From UBA1732 sp045114235 (GTDB lineage Bacteria; Verrucomicrobiota; Lentisphaeria; Victivallales; UBA1829), in contig JBGUKB010000114.1 of assembly GCA_045114235.1 (NCBI GenBank), positions 1-21,416 of the forward strand: a stretch of DNA of 21,416 nt. Direction: 5' to 3'. Shown in pieces: positions 7,137-14,777 of the stretch; within the stretch, counting starts at the first letter, position 1, and each line of letters starts with the position of its first letter. The notes under the pieces were generated by a model. It did no database searches and was not told where the DNA came from. It saw only the letters and a program-made list of their open reading frames with translations. The translations under genes were made by a program, and so were the position numbers.

Positions 7137-8518
7137 CGGGCGCCCCGGCATTTGACGACCTCGACGACGGTGGCGAAGAAAATATGGATGTCCAGCCAGA
7201 CGGACCAGTTTCGGATATACCACATGTCGAGCAGGATGCGCTTCCCGTAGCTGGTGTCGTTGCGCCCGGAGACCTGCCACAGTCCGGTGATGCCGGGCTT
7301 GACGCGGGAGAAGACCTCGTAATTGTCGCCGTAATAGTCGATCTCGGCCTTCACGATGGGGCGCGGGCCGATCATGGCGAGCTCGCCCGTGATGACGTTG
7401 AAGAACTGTGGAAGTTCGTCGAGGCTGGTCTTGCGGAGGATGCGTCCGACGGGCGTGATGCGGGGGTCGTGTTCGAGCTTGAAGTTCGCGCGCCATTCGG
7501 CGGCGAGCTTCGGATCGTTGGCGAGGATCTGTTCCAACTGGTCGTCTGCGTCGGTATACATCGTGCGGAACTTCCAGACGTGGATGGGGCGCCCGTTTTT
7601 GCCGAGGCGGTCGGCGCGGTACAGGACGGGACCTTTGCTGGAAAGTTTCACGACGAGCGCCAGGATCAGGAACACGGGGATCAGGATCACGATGCTGACG
7701 CACGCGAGGATGAACTCCAGAATGGTTTTCGTGAGGCGCGGGATCGGACGCAGAAGCTGGTTGCGGATCTCGAGTCCGGCGAGCTCGCGCAGGCAGACCG
7801 GCGTGCCCCATGCGGCCGGGATGCCGATGTCGTCGGTCATGAGCAGAATCTGCCGGAAGTGCTTCATGAAGTCCCGCAGGTATTTCGCGATCGCCTGCGG
7901 CGGGAGGCAGCAGATGAGGAACTCCGCGCCGGTGCGGGCGGCGGCGGACGGGGCATCGGAGAGTGCGCCGAGGCGGTCCTGAATGGCGGGATCGTCGTCG
8001 ACGAACCCGACGACCCGGAGCCCGAAATGCGCATTGTCCCGGATTTCTTCCTCAAGTTTGCGGCCGCATTTCCCCGCGCCCGCGATGAGGACCGGGATCT
8101 GTCCGACGTTCGCCCATTTGAGGACCTTCCGGACCAGATTGCGTATGAGCCCGACGAAGAAGACGTTCAGGCACGCGCTGACCGCGATGACCACGCGCGA
8201 ATAGTGCTCGGTTCTGCGGGAGAACGCGAGGTAGCAGAAGAGAAGCAGATACGTGACCAGGACCGTGTAGACGCGCCGCCGCATCTCCTCCACGGGGTCC
8301 AGCGCCATGCCCGGACAGAACGGATTGCCGTGGTAGAGCCGCATGACCGCCGCGAGCAGGATGTAGACAAGCAGGAACGGCCACACGGCCGTGTAGGTGG
8401 ACATCTCGTAGTCGCCGCCCATGGCGTGATAAACCGCGGCCGTGCCGAGCCAGCAGGCGGACAGCGCCAGGACGTCCGCCAGCATTAGAAACAGAATGCG
8501 GATCCTGCCTGCCGTCAT
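7133..8518 (-). CDS. WbaP-like polyprenyl-phosphate sugar-1-phosphate transferase
   Basis: A 461-residue phosphoglycosyl transferase that would start a surface polysaccharide or glycolipid by moving sugar-1-phosphate to undecaprenyl phosphate in the inner membrane. The N-terminal half has four membrane helices (about 7-27, 43-60, 84-98, 107-127). A Rossmann-like domain follows with GAGKCG at 147-152. The catalytic half has a membrane re-entrant helix (about 268-292), KFRTM at 316-320, the catalytic Asp367-Glu368 pair in SLDELPQFFNV, GPRP and the PGITGLWQVSGR motif. Length matches full WbaP/EpsL-type enzymes. AAGGAGG lies 7 nt before the ATG inside the end of the upstream gene, and ATGA overlaps at both ends imply translational coupling. 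Confidence 0.93.
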   Translation of the reverse strand: MTAGRIRILFLMLADVLALSACWLGTAAVYHAMGGDYEMSTYTAVWPFLLVYILLAAVMRLYHGNPFCPGMALDPVEEMRRRVYTVLVTYLLLFCYLAFSRRTEHYSRVVIAVSACLNVFFVGLIRNLVRKVLKWANVGQIPVLIAGAGKCGRKLEEEIRDNAHFGLRVVGFVDDDPAIQDRLGALSDAPSAAARTGAEFLICCLPPQAIAKYLRDFMKHFRQILLMTDDIGIPAAWGTPVCLRELAGLEIRNQLLRPIPRLTKTILEFILACVSIVILIPVFLILALVVKLSSKGPVLYRADRLGKNGRPIHVWKFRTMYTDADDQLEQILANDPKLAAEWRANFKLEHDPRITPVGRILRKTSLDELPQFFNVITGELAMIGPRPIVKAEIDYYGDNYEVFSRVKPGITGLWQVSGRNDTSYGKRILLDMWYIRNWSVWLDIHIFFATVVEVVKCRGAR

Positions 8519-10251
8519 AACGAGGCCTCCTTTCTCCGGAACACCGTGCAGATCGTTTCACGTTCCATCGGGACCGGTTCGCCTAACGAGGTCCAGCCGT
8601 CGCCCGGCGGGGCGGCGGGAGCGTCGGACGATGTTGAAACGTAAAAATCGGCGTTGTCCAGGTCGCGAACGCAGCGCCCTCCGGCAAGATAGGCGGAGAC
8701 GATATATTTGCCATCGAACTCGAAGAACATGCCGGGCGCGGCGCAGCTCTCGTAATCGATCAAATCGAATTCCGGCGCGGCGGCTTGCGAATGCGCGGGC
8801 GTATTGGCGCGGAACAGCGCCGCCAGCCGAAGCGTGCCGTTCCGGACGGCTTTGTGGCGCGGCTCGAAATAGTCCTTCAGGATCGGTCCGAGGCAGTGGA
8901 ACAGCGCCCCGGCGACATACGCGCAGAGCAGGACGGTCAGCGCGGCCCGCATGGAGACGCGCAGGATGTAACGGGCCGCCAGTCCGGCGATGACCGAGAC
9001 GCCGCAGAACGTCCAGCCGAACCCGAGCGGGGACACGGGAAGCAGATAGCGCACGGAGAACGTGAGCGTCTGTTCGTACAGGAGCTGAATGGCAATAATG
9101 CCTGTATATACGGCGATGAACGCGAGAAGGAGTTTTTCGCCGGGAGAAAACACGCGGTCGCGGAGCCGGAACGCCAGCCCAACAAGAGCGGGAGCCGTCC
9201 ACAAAGGATCGAACGCGCGTTCGAACGTGAGGAAGAAATCCTTCATGGTCTCGGAATCTGCCCGGAGCATCAGGCGGACGAACAGGACCGCGAGAAACGC
9301 CGTGAACGCGCCGCCGCAGGCGATCAGCATCGGTTTCAGGCGTTTCCCGGAGAAGATGCGAGCCAGTATTTTTGCCGCCGCGGCCATCGCGAACGGCATC
9401 AGCGCGGAGATCAGAGCCGCGTCCGCCAGGGACGGCGCGCGTCCGAAGACGGATTCGAATATCGTAAGATAGCGGACTTCCGGCGTGGGAATCCCGAACA
9501 CCGCGTGATTGACGACCGCGGGAACGAAGACCAGTCCGGCGGTCAGGAGCGTTCCGGCCAGGCTTCGGTACGGGACCGGAACATATTTCTTTTTCGCGGG
9601 ATCCGCTTCGGTTTCGCTTCGGACCGATTCCATGCTCCAGCGCGCCTCCCGGAACATCACGCCAAACAGGACGACTCCGCAGAACAGGATCATTTCCGAG
9701 CGTGTGATCATGACGATCCCTGCCCCGAGTCCCAGATAAAGATACCGCGCGAACGAGTCCGGTTCCTCCAGGATCAGAAAGACCGCGTGGACGATCAGGA
9801 TCAGCAGCAGGCACTTCATGTTTTCACGGAGCCCGGTCCCCGCAAGCCGCAGCAGGAAGGGATTGACGATGTAGACCAGCAGCGCGCCGGTCGCGGTCCG
9901 TTCGCCGAAGATGCGCCGCATGACGCAGAACAGAGGGAAGACCGCCGCCGCGAAACAGCACGTGCTGAGGAGCTTTGCCGCTGTGAATCCGGTAATCCCG
10001 GCGATCCGCACGAGCACGCCGCAGAGCACGGGGTACAGCATCGGGATGCGCGGATGGAACGCATACGCCCATTTTCCCGCGGCGAACGACTCCGCCATCG
10101 GTGCGTACCGGGTCGCGACGTCGCGTTCCGGCACGTCGGCGAAGTACGCCAGGAGCAGGGACATCAGGAGCGCCGCCGCAAAAAACAGCCACGGCGTGCG
10201 AAATGCTCCGGCAGGATTCCCGGGCTGCTGATTCGGAATGGTGCTGGACAA
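8515..10251 (-). CDS. GT-C superfamily membrane glycosyltransferase
   Basis: A 578-residue polytopic protein. It would use a polyprenyl-phosphate sugar as donor and transfer the sugar on the periplasmic side, as PMT/ArnT-type GT39/GT83 enzymes do. One membrane helix (about 20-37) is followed by a loop with Glu42-x-Asp44 in VPERDVATRY, the usual acidic motif of the first periplasmic loop in GT-C enzymes. About ten more helices and a soluble tail (from about 470) follow. The start is TTG at 10251, supported by AAAGGA 7 nt upstream that overlaps the stop region of the CobS-like gene, 12 nt away; no better in-frame start lies near. The stop overlaps the WbaP-like start by 4 nt. The exact family is uncertain. 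Confidence 0.7.
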   Translation of the reverse strand: MSSTIPNQQPGNPAGAFRTPWLFFAAALLMSLLLAYFADVPERDVATRYAPMAESFAAGKWAYAFHPRIPMLYPVLCGVLVRIAGITGFTAAKLLSTCCFAAAVFPLFCVMRRIFGERTATGALLVYIVNPFLLRLAGTGLRENMKCLLLILIVHAVFLILEEPDSFARYLYLGLGAGIVMITRSEMILFCGVVLFGVMFREARWSMESVRSETEADPAKKKYVPVPYRSLAGTLLTAGLVFVPAVVNHAVFGIPTPEVRYLTIFESVFGRAPSLADAALISALMPFAMAAAAKILARIFSGKRLKPMLIACGGAFTAFLAVLFVRLMLRADSETMKDFFLTFERAFDPLWTAPALVGLAFRLRDRVFSPGEKLLLAFIAVYTGIIAIQLLYEQTLTFSVRYLLPVSPLGFGWTFCGVSVIAGLAARYILRVSMRAALTVLLCAYVAGALFHCLGPILKDYFEPRHKAVRNGTLRLAALFRANTPAHSQAAAPEFDLIDYESCAAPGMFFEFDGKYIVSAYLAGGRCVRDLDNADFYVSTSSDAPAAPPGDGWTSLGEPVPMERETICTVFRRKEASL

Positions 10252-10263
10252 TGCCGGATCCTT

Positions 10264-11007
10264 TCAGCGATGTACGCAGATCACGGTCAGGATCAGCAGT
10301 ACGGTTTCGATCAAGTATGCCGCCGTGTCGAATGCCCTGCGGTCGAAATCGAGAGTCCCGTTTTCGGTCCGTTTGATCAGATACCAGGATGTCAGCCATG
10401 TGAGCAGGAACATTCCGGCTGCCCCCCAGATGCGGCGGCTTACCAGGATGAACAGCAGGATCAGGACGCAGCCCGCGACCGCGCCTTTCCTGCGTTCCGT
10501 GCCGTTCGACCGGATCAGTTCCGCGCCGGACGGCGTTTTCGCGGCGCTGAGTTCCTCCCGCGCGAAATACGCGCACAGCAGGACGGCGGTCAGCCAGCAG
10601 ATCCCTTCGGCGTTCACTGCCGCCGCGAGCATGATGGCACGGATGACGAAGAAGACCGCGCCGAAAAATATCGGCTGGGCGGTGAACTTGTCCGGTGCGG
10701 AACCGGCGGCTTTCGGGAAGAACCGCATGGCGAAGAGCGCTGAGCCGTTGAACCCGCGCCATCCGGTAATGATTTCCAGCAGAAGCGCGATCAGGATGCC
10801 GGAGAACATGGCGCCCGCGAAATCGCCGAACAGCCAGACGACGATCCAGGCGATCAGGGAACACGCCAGCCCGACGGCCAGCCCGATCAGCGGGAACCAC
10901 ACCGGAAAGTCCTCCGGGATCTCCTTCGGTTCCGGCAGAAACGGCAGCGGACGCCCGGTCGCGAGCGTCCATACGGCGGAGAGTTTTTCAAGCATGCTGT
11001 TGTTCAC
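10264..11007 (-). CDS. CobS-like integral membrane protein lacking the CobS acidic motif
   Basis: A 247-residue protein with about six membrane helices. FPLIGLAVG (38-46), the AYFAREE stretch (about 146-152) and the end KRTENGT...FDTAAYLIETV resemble adenosylcobinamide-GDP ribazoletransferase (CobS) in order and spacing. The key CobS motif HLDGLADTxDG, however, is replaced by RGFNGSALFAM (about 84-94), so the acidic residues expected to bind metal and substrate are gone. A normal cobalamin role is therefore unlikely, and no other cobalamin gene is nearby. GTG at 11007 is preferred, because AAAGGAG stands 7 nt upstream. It overlaps the acyltransferase gene by 20 nt; ATG at 10995 (ATGCTTGA overlap) is the alternative. 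Its place between lipid and glycan genes suggests a changed role there. Confidence 0.5.
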   Translation of the reverse strand: MNNSMLEKLSAVWTLATGRPLPFLPEPKEIPEDFPVWFPLIGLAVGLACSLIAWIVVWLFGDFAGAMFSGILIALLLEIITGWRGFNGSALFAMRFFPKAAGSAPDKFTAQPIFFGAVFFVIRAIMLAAAVNAEGICWLTAVLLCAYFAREELSAAKTPSGAELIRSNGTERRKGAVAGCVLILLFILVSRRIWGAAGMFLLTWLTSWYLIKRTENGTLDFDRRAFDTAAYLIETVLLILTVICVHR

Positions 11008-11827
11008 GTTCGGTCTCCTTTGCCTGTGTTTCCGGTGCGGCGGGCTGTTCCTCCGGGGCGGGAGGGACCCAGCCGGTGTGTTCGCAATAGGCTTTCAGCA
11101 TGGCGTCGCGGACTGCCTTCGCAAGCTGTTTGCGGTTGCGGCCTTCCGGATAAATGAGCGGGAGGATGTAGACGTCGGCGGTGGATCGGCGATTGCCGAG
11201 GATCGCCCACAGGTGGGGCATGAACGTGGCGTCGCCGTACCACGCCGGGTGCATGTCGCCTTCCCGGACGCGGTAGATGGAGATCATGGGCTGGATCGGG
11301 ATGTCCGTGCCGCAGACGGTTTCGAACGGCGTCGTCTTGAATTCCTTCAAACCGTGCTGTCCGTCGGACGTGGTCCCCTCCGGGTAGACGATCAGCGGGA
11401 TCTTCTTCCGCAGCGTGTCGCGGAACTGTTCCATGAGGTTCGCGGCGCCTTGTTTGGAGTCGCGGTCGACCCAGATCGGGCGGATCATGTCGGTGTACCA
11501 GCCGAGGACCGGCCAGGACTTGATCTCCTTCTTCGGGGTGAACCGCAGGCCGAAGATGGACGCGTGCAGGAAGATGTCGACGTAGCTCTGATGGTTCGCT
11601 ACGACCAGTCCGCCGGTTTTCTTGTATTCCTCCGGGTCGCCGTGGATGGTCGTGCGGATGCCGAGGATCTTCACGATCCCGCCGCCCCAGTATTTCGTCT
11701 GGAGCGCCATGCGGCGGATGCTGTGTTCTTCCTTGTAGAGATACCGGATCGGGAGGCAGTAGATGCCGTGCCAGCTCCCCCACAGGAAAAGCGCGATCAC
11801 ACGGTAGATCCTGCGCAGAATCCGCAT
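10988..11827 (-). CDS. PlsC/OlsA-like 1-acyl-glycerol-phosphate or lyso-lipid acyltransferase
   Basis: A 279-residue membrane-associated acyltransferase. The first 26 residues form a membrane helix. His79-x4-Asp84 in NHQSYVD is the catalytic motif of the PlsC family, and YPEGTTS (148-154) is the phosphate-binding FPEGTxS equivalent. The last 40 residues are a Pro/Glu/Gln-rich tail. PlsC makes phosphatidic acid; OlsA, of the same family, O-acylates lyso-ornithine lipid. The gene follows the OlsB-like gene by only 3 nt (TGA-GCG-ATG) with GGAGA just before, so the OlsA-type role is favoured here. A second general PlsC elsewhere in the genome would support that reading. Confidence 0.85.
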   Translation of the reverse strand: MRILRRIYRVIALFLWGSWHGIYCLPIRYLYKEEHSIRRMALQTKYWGGGIVKILGIRTTIHGDPEEYKKTGGLVVANHQSYVDIFLHASIFGLRFTPKKEIKSWPVLGWYTDMIRPIWVDRDSKQGAANLMEQFRDTLRKKIPLIVYPEGTTSDGQHGLKEFKTTPFETVCGTDIPIQPMISIYRVREGDMHPAWYGDATFMPHLWAILGNRRSTADVYILPLIYPEGRNRKQLAKAVRDAMLKAYCEHTGWVPPAPEEQPAAPETQAKETEREQQHA

Positions 11828-11830
11828 CGC

Positions 11831-12655
11831 TCAGTCTCCCGGAAACGTGATGTTCGGGAAGAAATGCCTGTGGTAGCGGTCCGGCAGACGCCACATGTCG
11901 ACCATGACGGGCAGGTCGATGGAGCCGAATTCGTAGTCGAACGCCGGTTCACCGAGGAGCTTCGCGCCGATCGTGATGTAGCCCTTCAGAAGAGGAGGCA
12001 TGGCGGCGCGGAGACGCGCACGGTCGTTCAGGATGCTTTCGACCTCCGCCTTGTCCGGGCGCGGGAAGCTGAACCGCGGACGCGGTTTGAAGCCAACGTC
12101 CGGGAAATACAGCCCTTTTTCCCGCAGGGATTCGTAGACCGCCCAGGCAGCCGCGGGCTGCGCGTCTTCCAGACTCACGCAACCGCACAGGTAACGGCAA
12201 CCGGAGCGCAGCGTGATCGCGGCCATTCCGCTCCAGAGTAACGTCACCACGGCGCCGTCGCGGTAGTCCCTGTCCACGCAGGAACGCCCAACTTCGATGA
12301 TCTGCGGCACGTAACGTTCAATGCCGTTGACCTCGTATTCGCGGGCGGAATACATCTTCTCCGGGTCGTTGCCCGGCTGGCCGATCGCGCGGTATGTGCC
12401 GATCGGCATCCCGTTCGACTTGTCGAAGACGATCAGGTGCGCCGCGCCTTCGTCGAACTCGTCCCGGTCGAACTCGGCGTCCTTGGCGGAGTCGAGCCCG
12501 CGGTTCTGTTCGCAGTTGAACACCCGGTACCGGAGTTTCTGCGCGGCGAAGATCTCGTCCTCGTTTTCCGCGAACTTGAGCAGATACGCGTCGTTCTCCG
12601 TCACGAGGGGCGGATCGATGATTTTCTGAAGCAGATTGTCGGTATTGAAATCCAC
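11831..12655 (-). CDS. OlsB-like GNAT-fold N-acyltransferase (aminolipid synthesis)
   Basis: This family joins a 3-hydroxyacyl chain to the amino group of ornithine or glycine, making the lyso-aminolipid. Matching segments in order are LRYRVFNCEQNRG, then FDEGAAHLIVFD, GTYRAIGQ, IIEVGRSCVDRDYRDG and PPLLKGYITIGAKLLGEPA. The C-terminal DREFG-like stretch appears as DYEFGSIDLPVMVD. The frame is open back to a TTG at 12733 (300 residues), but that region holds promoter-like sequence. GTG at 12655, with AGGA 7 nt upstream, gives 274 residues starting at DFNTDNLLQKI and is the better start. It is the first gene of the operon, followed by its probable partner O-acyltransferase. Ornithine versus glycine as substrate cannot be decided. 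Confidence 0.8.
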   Translation of the reverse strand: MDFNTDNLLQKIIDPPLVTENDAYLLKFAENEDEIFAAQKLRYRVFNCEQNRGLDSAKDAEFDRDEFDEGAAHLIVFDKSNGMPIGTYRAIGQPGNDPEKMYSAREYEVNGIERYVPQIIEVGRSCVDRDYRDGAVVTLLWSGMAAITLRSGCRYLCGCVSLEDAQPAAAWAVYESLREKGLYFPDVGFKPRPRFSFPRPDKAEVESILNDRARLRAAMPPLLKGYITIGAKLLGEPAFDYEFGSIDLPVMVDMWRLPDRYHRHFFPNITFPGD

Positions 12656-12699
12656 GGGCGATTCCTGGGAAAAACAGGTGAGATGTTCATATTCGGTAT

Positions 12700-12727
12700 A
12701 ATGTAATGCCGTTTTCCCGTTTTTCAA
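12700..12727 (-). promoter_or_regulatory. Possible promoter of the six-gene lipid/glycan operon
   Basis: On the minus strand, TTGAAA (12727-12722) and TACATT (12705-12700) are separated by 16 bases. The start of transcription would fall near 12693, about 38 nt before the GTG at 12655. The -10 match is weak. Confidence 0.35.
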
Positions 12728-12866
12728 TAGCAAAAAGCCGTTTTTCAGGTTTTTTCCGCAGAAATCCCGCGTTTTCCGATATTGCCCGGTAAAGATGCGG
12801 CGGGACGGCGGCTGAACCGGTTTTCGGAGGGCCCGTGCGTTTTTTCGTTTTTTTTATGTTTCCGGC

Positions 12867-12894
12867 TTGCTTTTTTCCGAAACGGCGCTATATT
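12867..12894 (+). promoter_or_regulatory. Promoter of tRNA-Gln
   Basis: TTGCTT (12867-12872), a 16-base spacer and TATATT (12889-12894) place the transcript start near 12901, about 17 nt before the tRNA. The -10 box is good and the -35 box only fair. Confidence 0.5.
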
Positions 12895-12917
12895 AATTTT
12901 TCGTTTTCACTCCATCC

Positions 12918-12991
12918 TGCCCGTTGGTGTAATGGTAGCACAAGTGATTCTGGTTCATTTAGTCTAGGTTCGAGTCCTGGACGGGCAGCCA
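12918..12991 (+). tRNA. tRNA-Gln (anticodon CTG)
   Basis: The cloverleaf has acceptor TGCCCGT/ACGGGCA with the U1-A72 pair typical of glutamine tRNA, D arm GTG...CAC, anticodon stem AGTGA/TCATT (one G-T pair) and loop TTCTGGT with CTG at 12950-12952. T arm CTAGG-TTCGAGT-CCTGG, discriminator G and an encoded CCA follow. A T-rich tract comes directly after the CCA and probably ends the transcript. Confidence 0.93.
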
Positions 12992-13014
12992 CTTTTTTTG
13001 AGCTTTTTACGTGA

Positions 13015-13042
13015 ACGCAAAAGATTGCGTCCGCGTTTTTTT
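13015..13042 (+). terminator. Possible terminator downstream of tRNA-Gln
   Basis: Stem ACGCA (13015-13019) with TGCGT (13026-13030), six-base loop, then CCGCG and seven T (13036-13042). The stem is short and set back from the T run, so it is a weak but plausible terminator. A second small hairpin CGCCGG-5-CCGGCG lies at 13071-13087. Confidence 0.4.
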
Positions 13043-13194
13043 GTGCCTTTTTGATGCCCTTCGCACTTGCCGCCGGGAATGCCGGCGTTTCGGACGGACT
13101 GATGTAATGTCATACGCTTTTTCCCTCGGGACATCATGTGCCATGGCAAACTGATTTCCGCTGCTATCCATTCGCGCGCAAAAAGTTTCGCGCG

Positions 13195-13222
13195 TTGAAA
13201 ATGACGGGATGCGAGGTATATT
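13195..13222 (+). promoter_or_regulatory. Promoter of the secretin operon
   Basis: TTGAAA (13195-13200), 16-base spacer, TATATT (13217-13222). Transcription would start near 13229, leaving a leader of about 70 nt before the ATG at 13299. A CGCGCG...CGCGCG inverted repeat (13173-13178 and 13189-13194) abuts the -35 box and could be an operator. Confidence 0.6.
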
Positions 13223-13298
13223 AACGGTGTGCGGATTTTCAACAAAACCAACCGCATGACATCGGAAGTGATGCCCCAAAAACCAAAAGGAGGGAACT

Positions 13299-14777
13299 AT
13301 GCTCAAACCAGCCCGGCTTATCCCGCTGCTTGCGCTCGCCGTTCTGCCCCCGGCCCTGTCCGGACAGACCGCGTCCGGCGGCGCGGAGGACGCCACGACC
13401 CAGACCCTGCGATTCGTGCAGGACGACGCCCAGGACTACATGGTGTCGAAGATCTACCGCCTGAAATACATCCAGGCAAACGACATCACGCCGTTCGTGA
13501 TGGGGATCGTGATGCGCTACAACATGAACTCCACCGTGAACTGCGTGGAGTACGGCGCGGACAACGCCCAGATGCTCACCGTGACGTGCCCCGTCGAGAT
13601 GATGCCGTATGTGGACGACTTCATCGCGAAGGCCGACCGGAACGTCCTCATCGACGGCAAGGTCCCCGGCGACATCGTGAAGGGAACCGGCATCACGCGC
13701 GCCGTGTACCGCCCGAAATACCGTTCCGGGCAGGCGCTGCTGAACGTGCTGGTCGATTCGCAGATCGGCGAGGGCGTGTACGGCAGCGTGTACGCCTGGG
13801 ACCGCAACTCCAACCAGATCTACTGGAAGGACAACAGTTCGAACACGCAGTACGTGTACCAGTTCCTCGGCTATCTGGACCGCCCCGCGCCGCAGATCAC
13901 GCTCACGTTCCAGCTCTACGAGGTCCGCGAAAGCACGTTCCGCGACCTCGGGATCGAGTATCTGGCGTGGAAAAACGGCCCCGGCATGAACATCTTTCAG
14001 GTCGGGTTCGACGTCATCAACGTGACCTCGGCAGGGACCGCCGCGCTCAACACCATCACCGGGCCGGTCGGCGGATTCTTCGCCGCGCCGCAGTTCGACG
14101 CCAGCTTCATCCGGCTCCTCGCGCAGCGCGGCGACGCGAAGGTCACGGACACCGCGTCGCTGACCGTGGCGAACTCGGACACGGAGAGCTATTCGCTCCA
14201 GTTCAATCCGCAGCTCCAGAACATCGTGAAGAGCGACAACGATGCCATGAGCGTGGTCGGCGACCAGCTCAATCTGCCGCCCGGATTCTCGCAGGTCTTC
14301 CTGCAGGTAAACAGCCCGCTCGTCAACCTTCATTACGGCGAATCCCAGGCGGGGTACCCGGCGAGCGAGGCGTTCTCCGTGAACAACTATGAACCGGGGA
14401 CATACACGGACATGAACGGCACGCTGTTCTTCGGCTACACCGTGCAGGCTGCGAATGCGGTCGAACGTGCGGGCGACGGCACGGAGCTGATCGAAACGAG
14501 CGAGATCGCGAGCGACGCCCTGATCCCGCTGAACGAGGAGATTGTGCTCGGACAGTGGGATAAGGAGCAGGAGGTGGAACAGACCATCGGCATCCCGTGG
14601 CTCTGCCGCATCCCGATCCTCAAATACGTCTTCGGCACCGTCACGACCAACCGCGAGACGACCCGCGTGTACCTCACCGTGACCGCGCAGATGCTTGACA
14701 CCGCGCACCCCGAGACGCTGGATTTCGAGACCGGCGAACTGAAGAAAGTCGTCAAAGCGGAAGGAACCGTACAATGA
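13299..14777 (+). CDS. Secretin-family outer-membrane protein, first copy
   Basis: A 492-residue exported protein with a signal peptide (residues 1 to about 22). The N-terminal part has secretin N-domain-like repeats: YRLKYIQANDITPFV (53-67) and a second at about 135-195 ending FLGYLDRPAPQI. The core follows: LTFQLYEVRESTFRDLGIEY (202-221) corresponds to the EVxIxEVxxxxxxxLGI strand of GspD/PilQ. The closing GIPWLCRIPILKYVFG (431-446), then TTRVYLTVTAQML, matches the secretin end GIPxLxxIPxLGxLF...xELxIxxTPxIL. Secretins form 12-15-subunit pores in the outer membrane. The start has a strong AAGGAGG at 5-nt spacing. The stop overlaps the second secretin start by 4 nt (ATGA at 14774-14777). It is shorter than most GspD (about 650 residues). 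Confidence 0.78.
   Translation: MLKPARLIPLLALAVLPPALSGQTASGGAEDATTQTLRFVQDDAQDYMVSKIYRLKYIQANDITPFVMGIVMRYNMNSTVNCVEYGADNAQMLTVTCPVEMMPYVDDFIAKADRNVLIDGKVPGDIVKGTGITRAVYRPKYRSGQALLNVLVDSQIGEGVYGSVYAWDRNSNQIYWKDNSSNTQYVYQFLGYLDRPAPQITLTFQLYEVRESTFRDLGIEYLAWKNGPGMNIFQVGFDVINVTSAGTAALNTITGPVGGFFAAPQFDASFIRLLAQRGDAKVTDTASLTVANSDTESYSLQFNPQLQNIVKSDNDAMSVVGDQLNLPPGFSQVFLQVNSPLVNLHYGESQAGYPASEAFSVNNYEPGTYTDMNGTLFFGYTVQAANAVERAGDGTELIETSEIASDALIPLNEEIVLGQWDKEQEVEQTIGIPWLCRIPILKYVFGTVTTNRETTRVYLTVTAQMLDTAHPETLDFETGELKKVVKAEGTVQ

Noticed and set aside
7137..7811. An upstream extension of the GT4 glycosyltransferase frame, giving a 594-residue product
   Set aside because: The extra residues are Arg/Pro/His-rich out-of-frame translation of the WbaP-like gene; the family start MKTALIHYW lies at 7136 with an ATGA overlap.
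8785..10743. Long plus-strand frame of 652 codons opposite the GT-C and CobS-like genes
   Set aside because: Charged, low-complexity translation with no hydrophobic core; a GC-rich antisense shadow of well-supported membrane-protein genes.
10264..11007. Functional cobalamin synthase
   Set aside because: The acidic DGxxDTxDG motif is absent and no cobalamin gene is adjacent; only a CobS-like fold is claimed.
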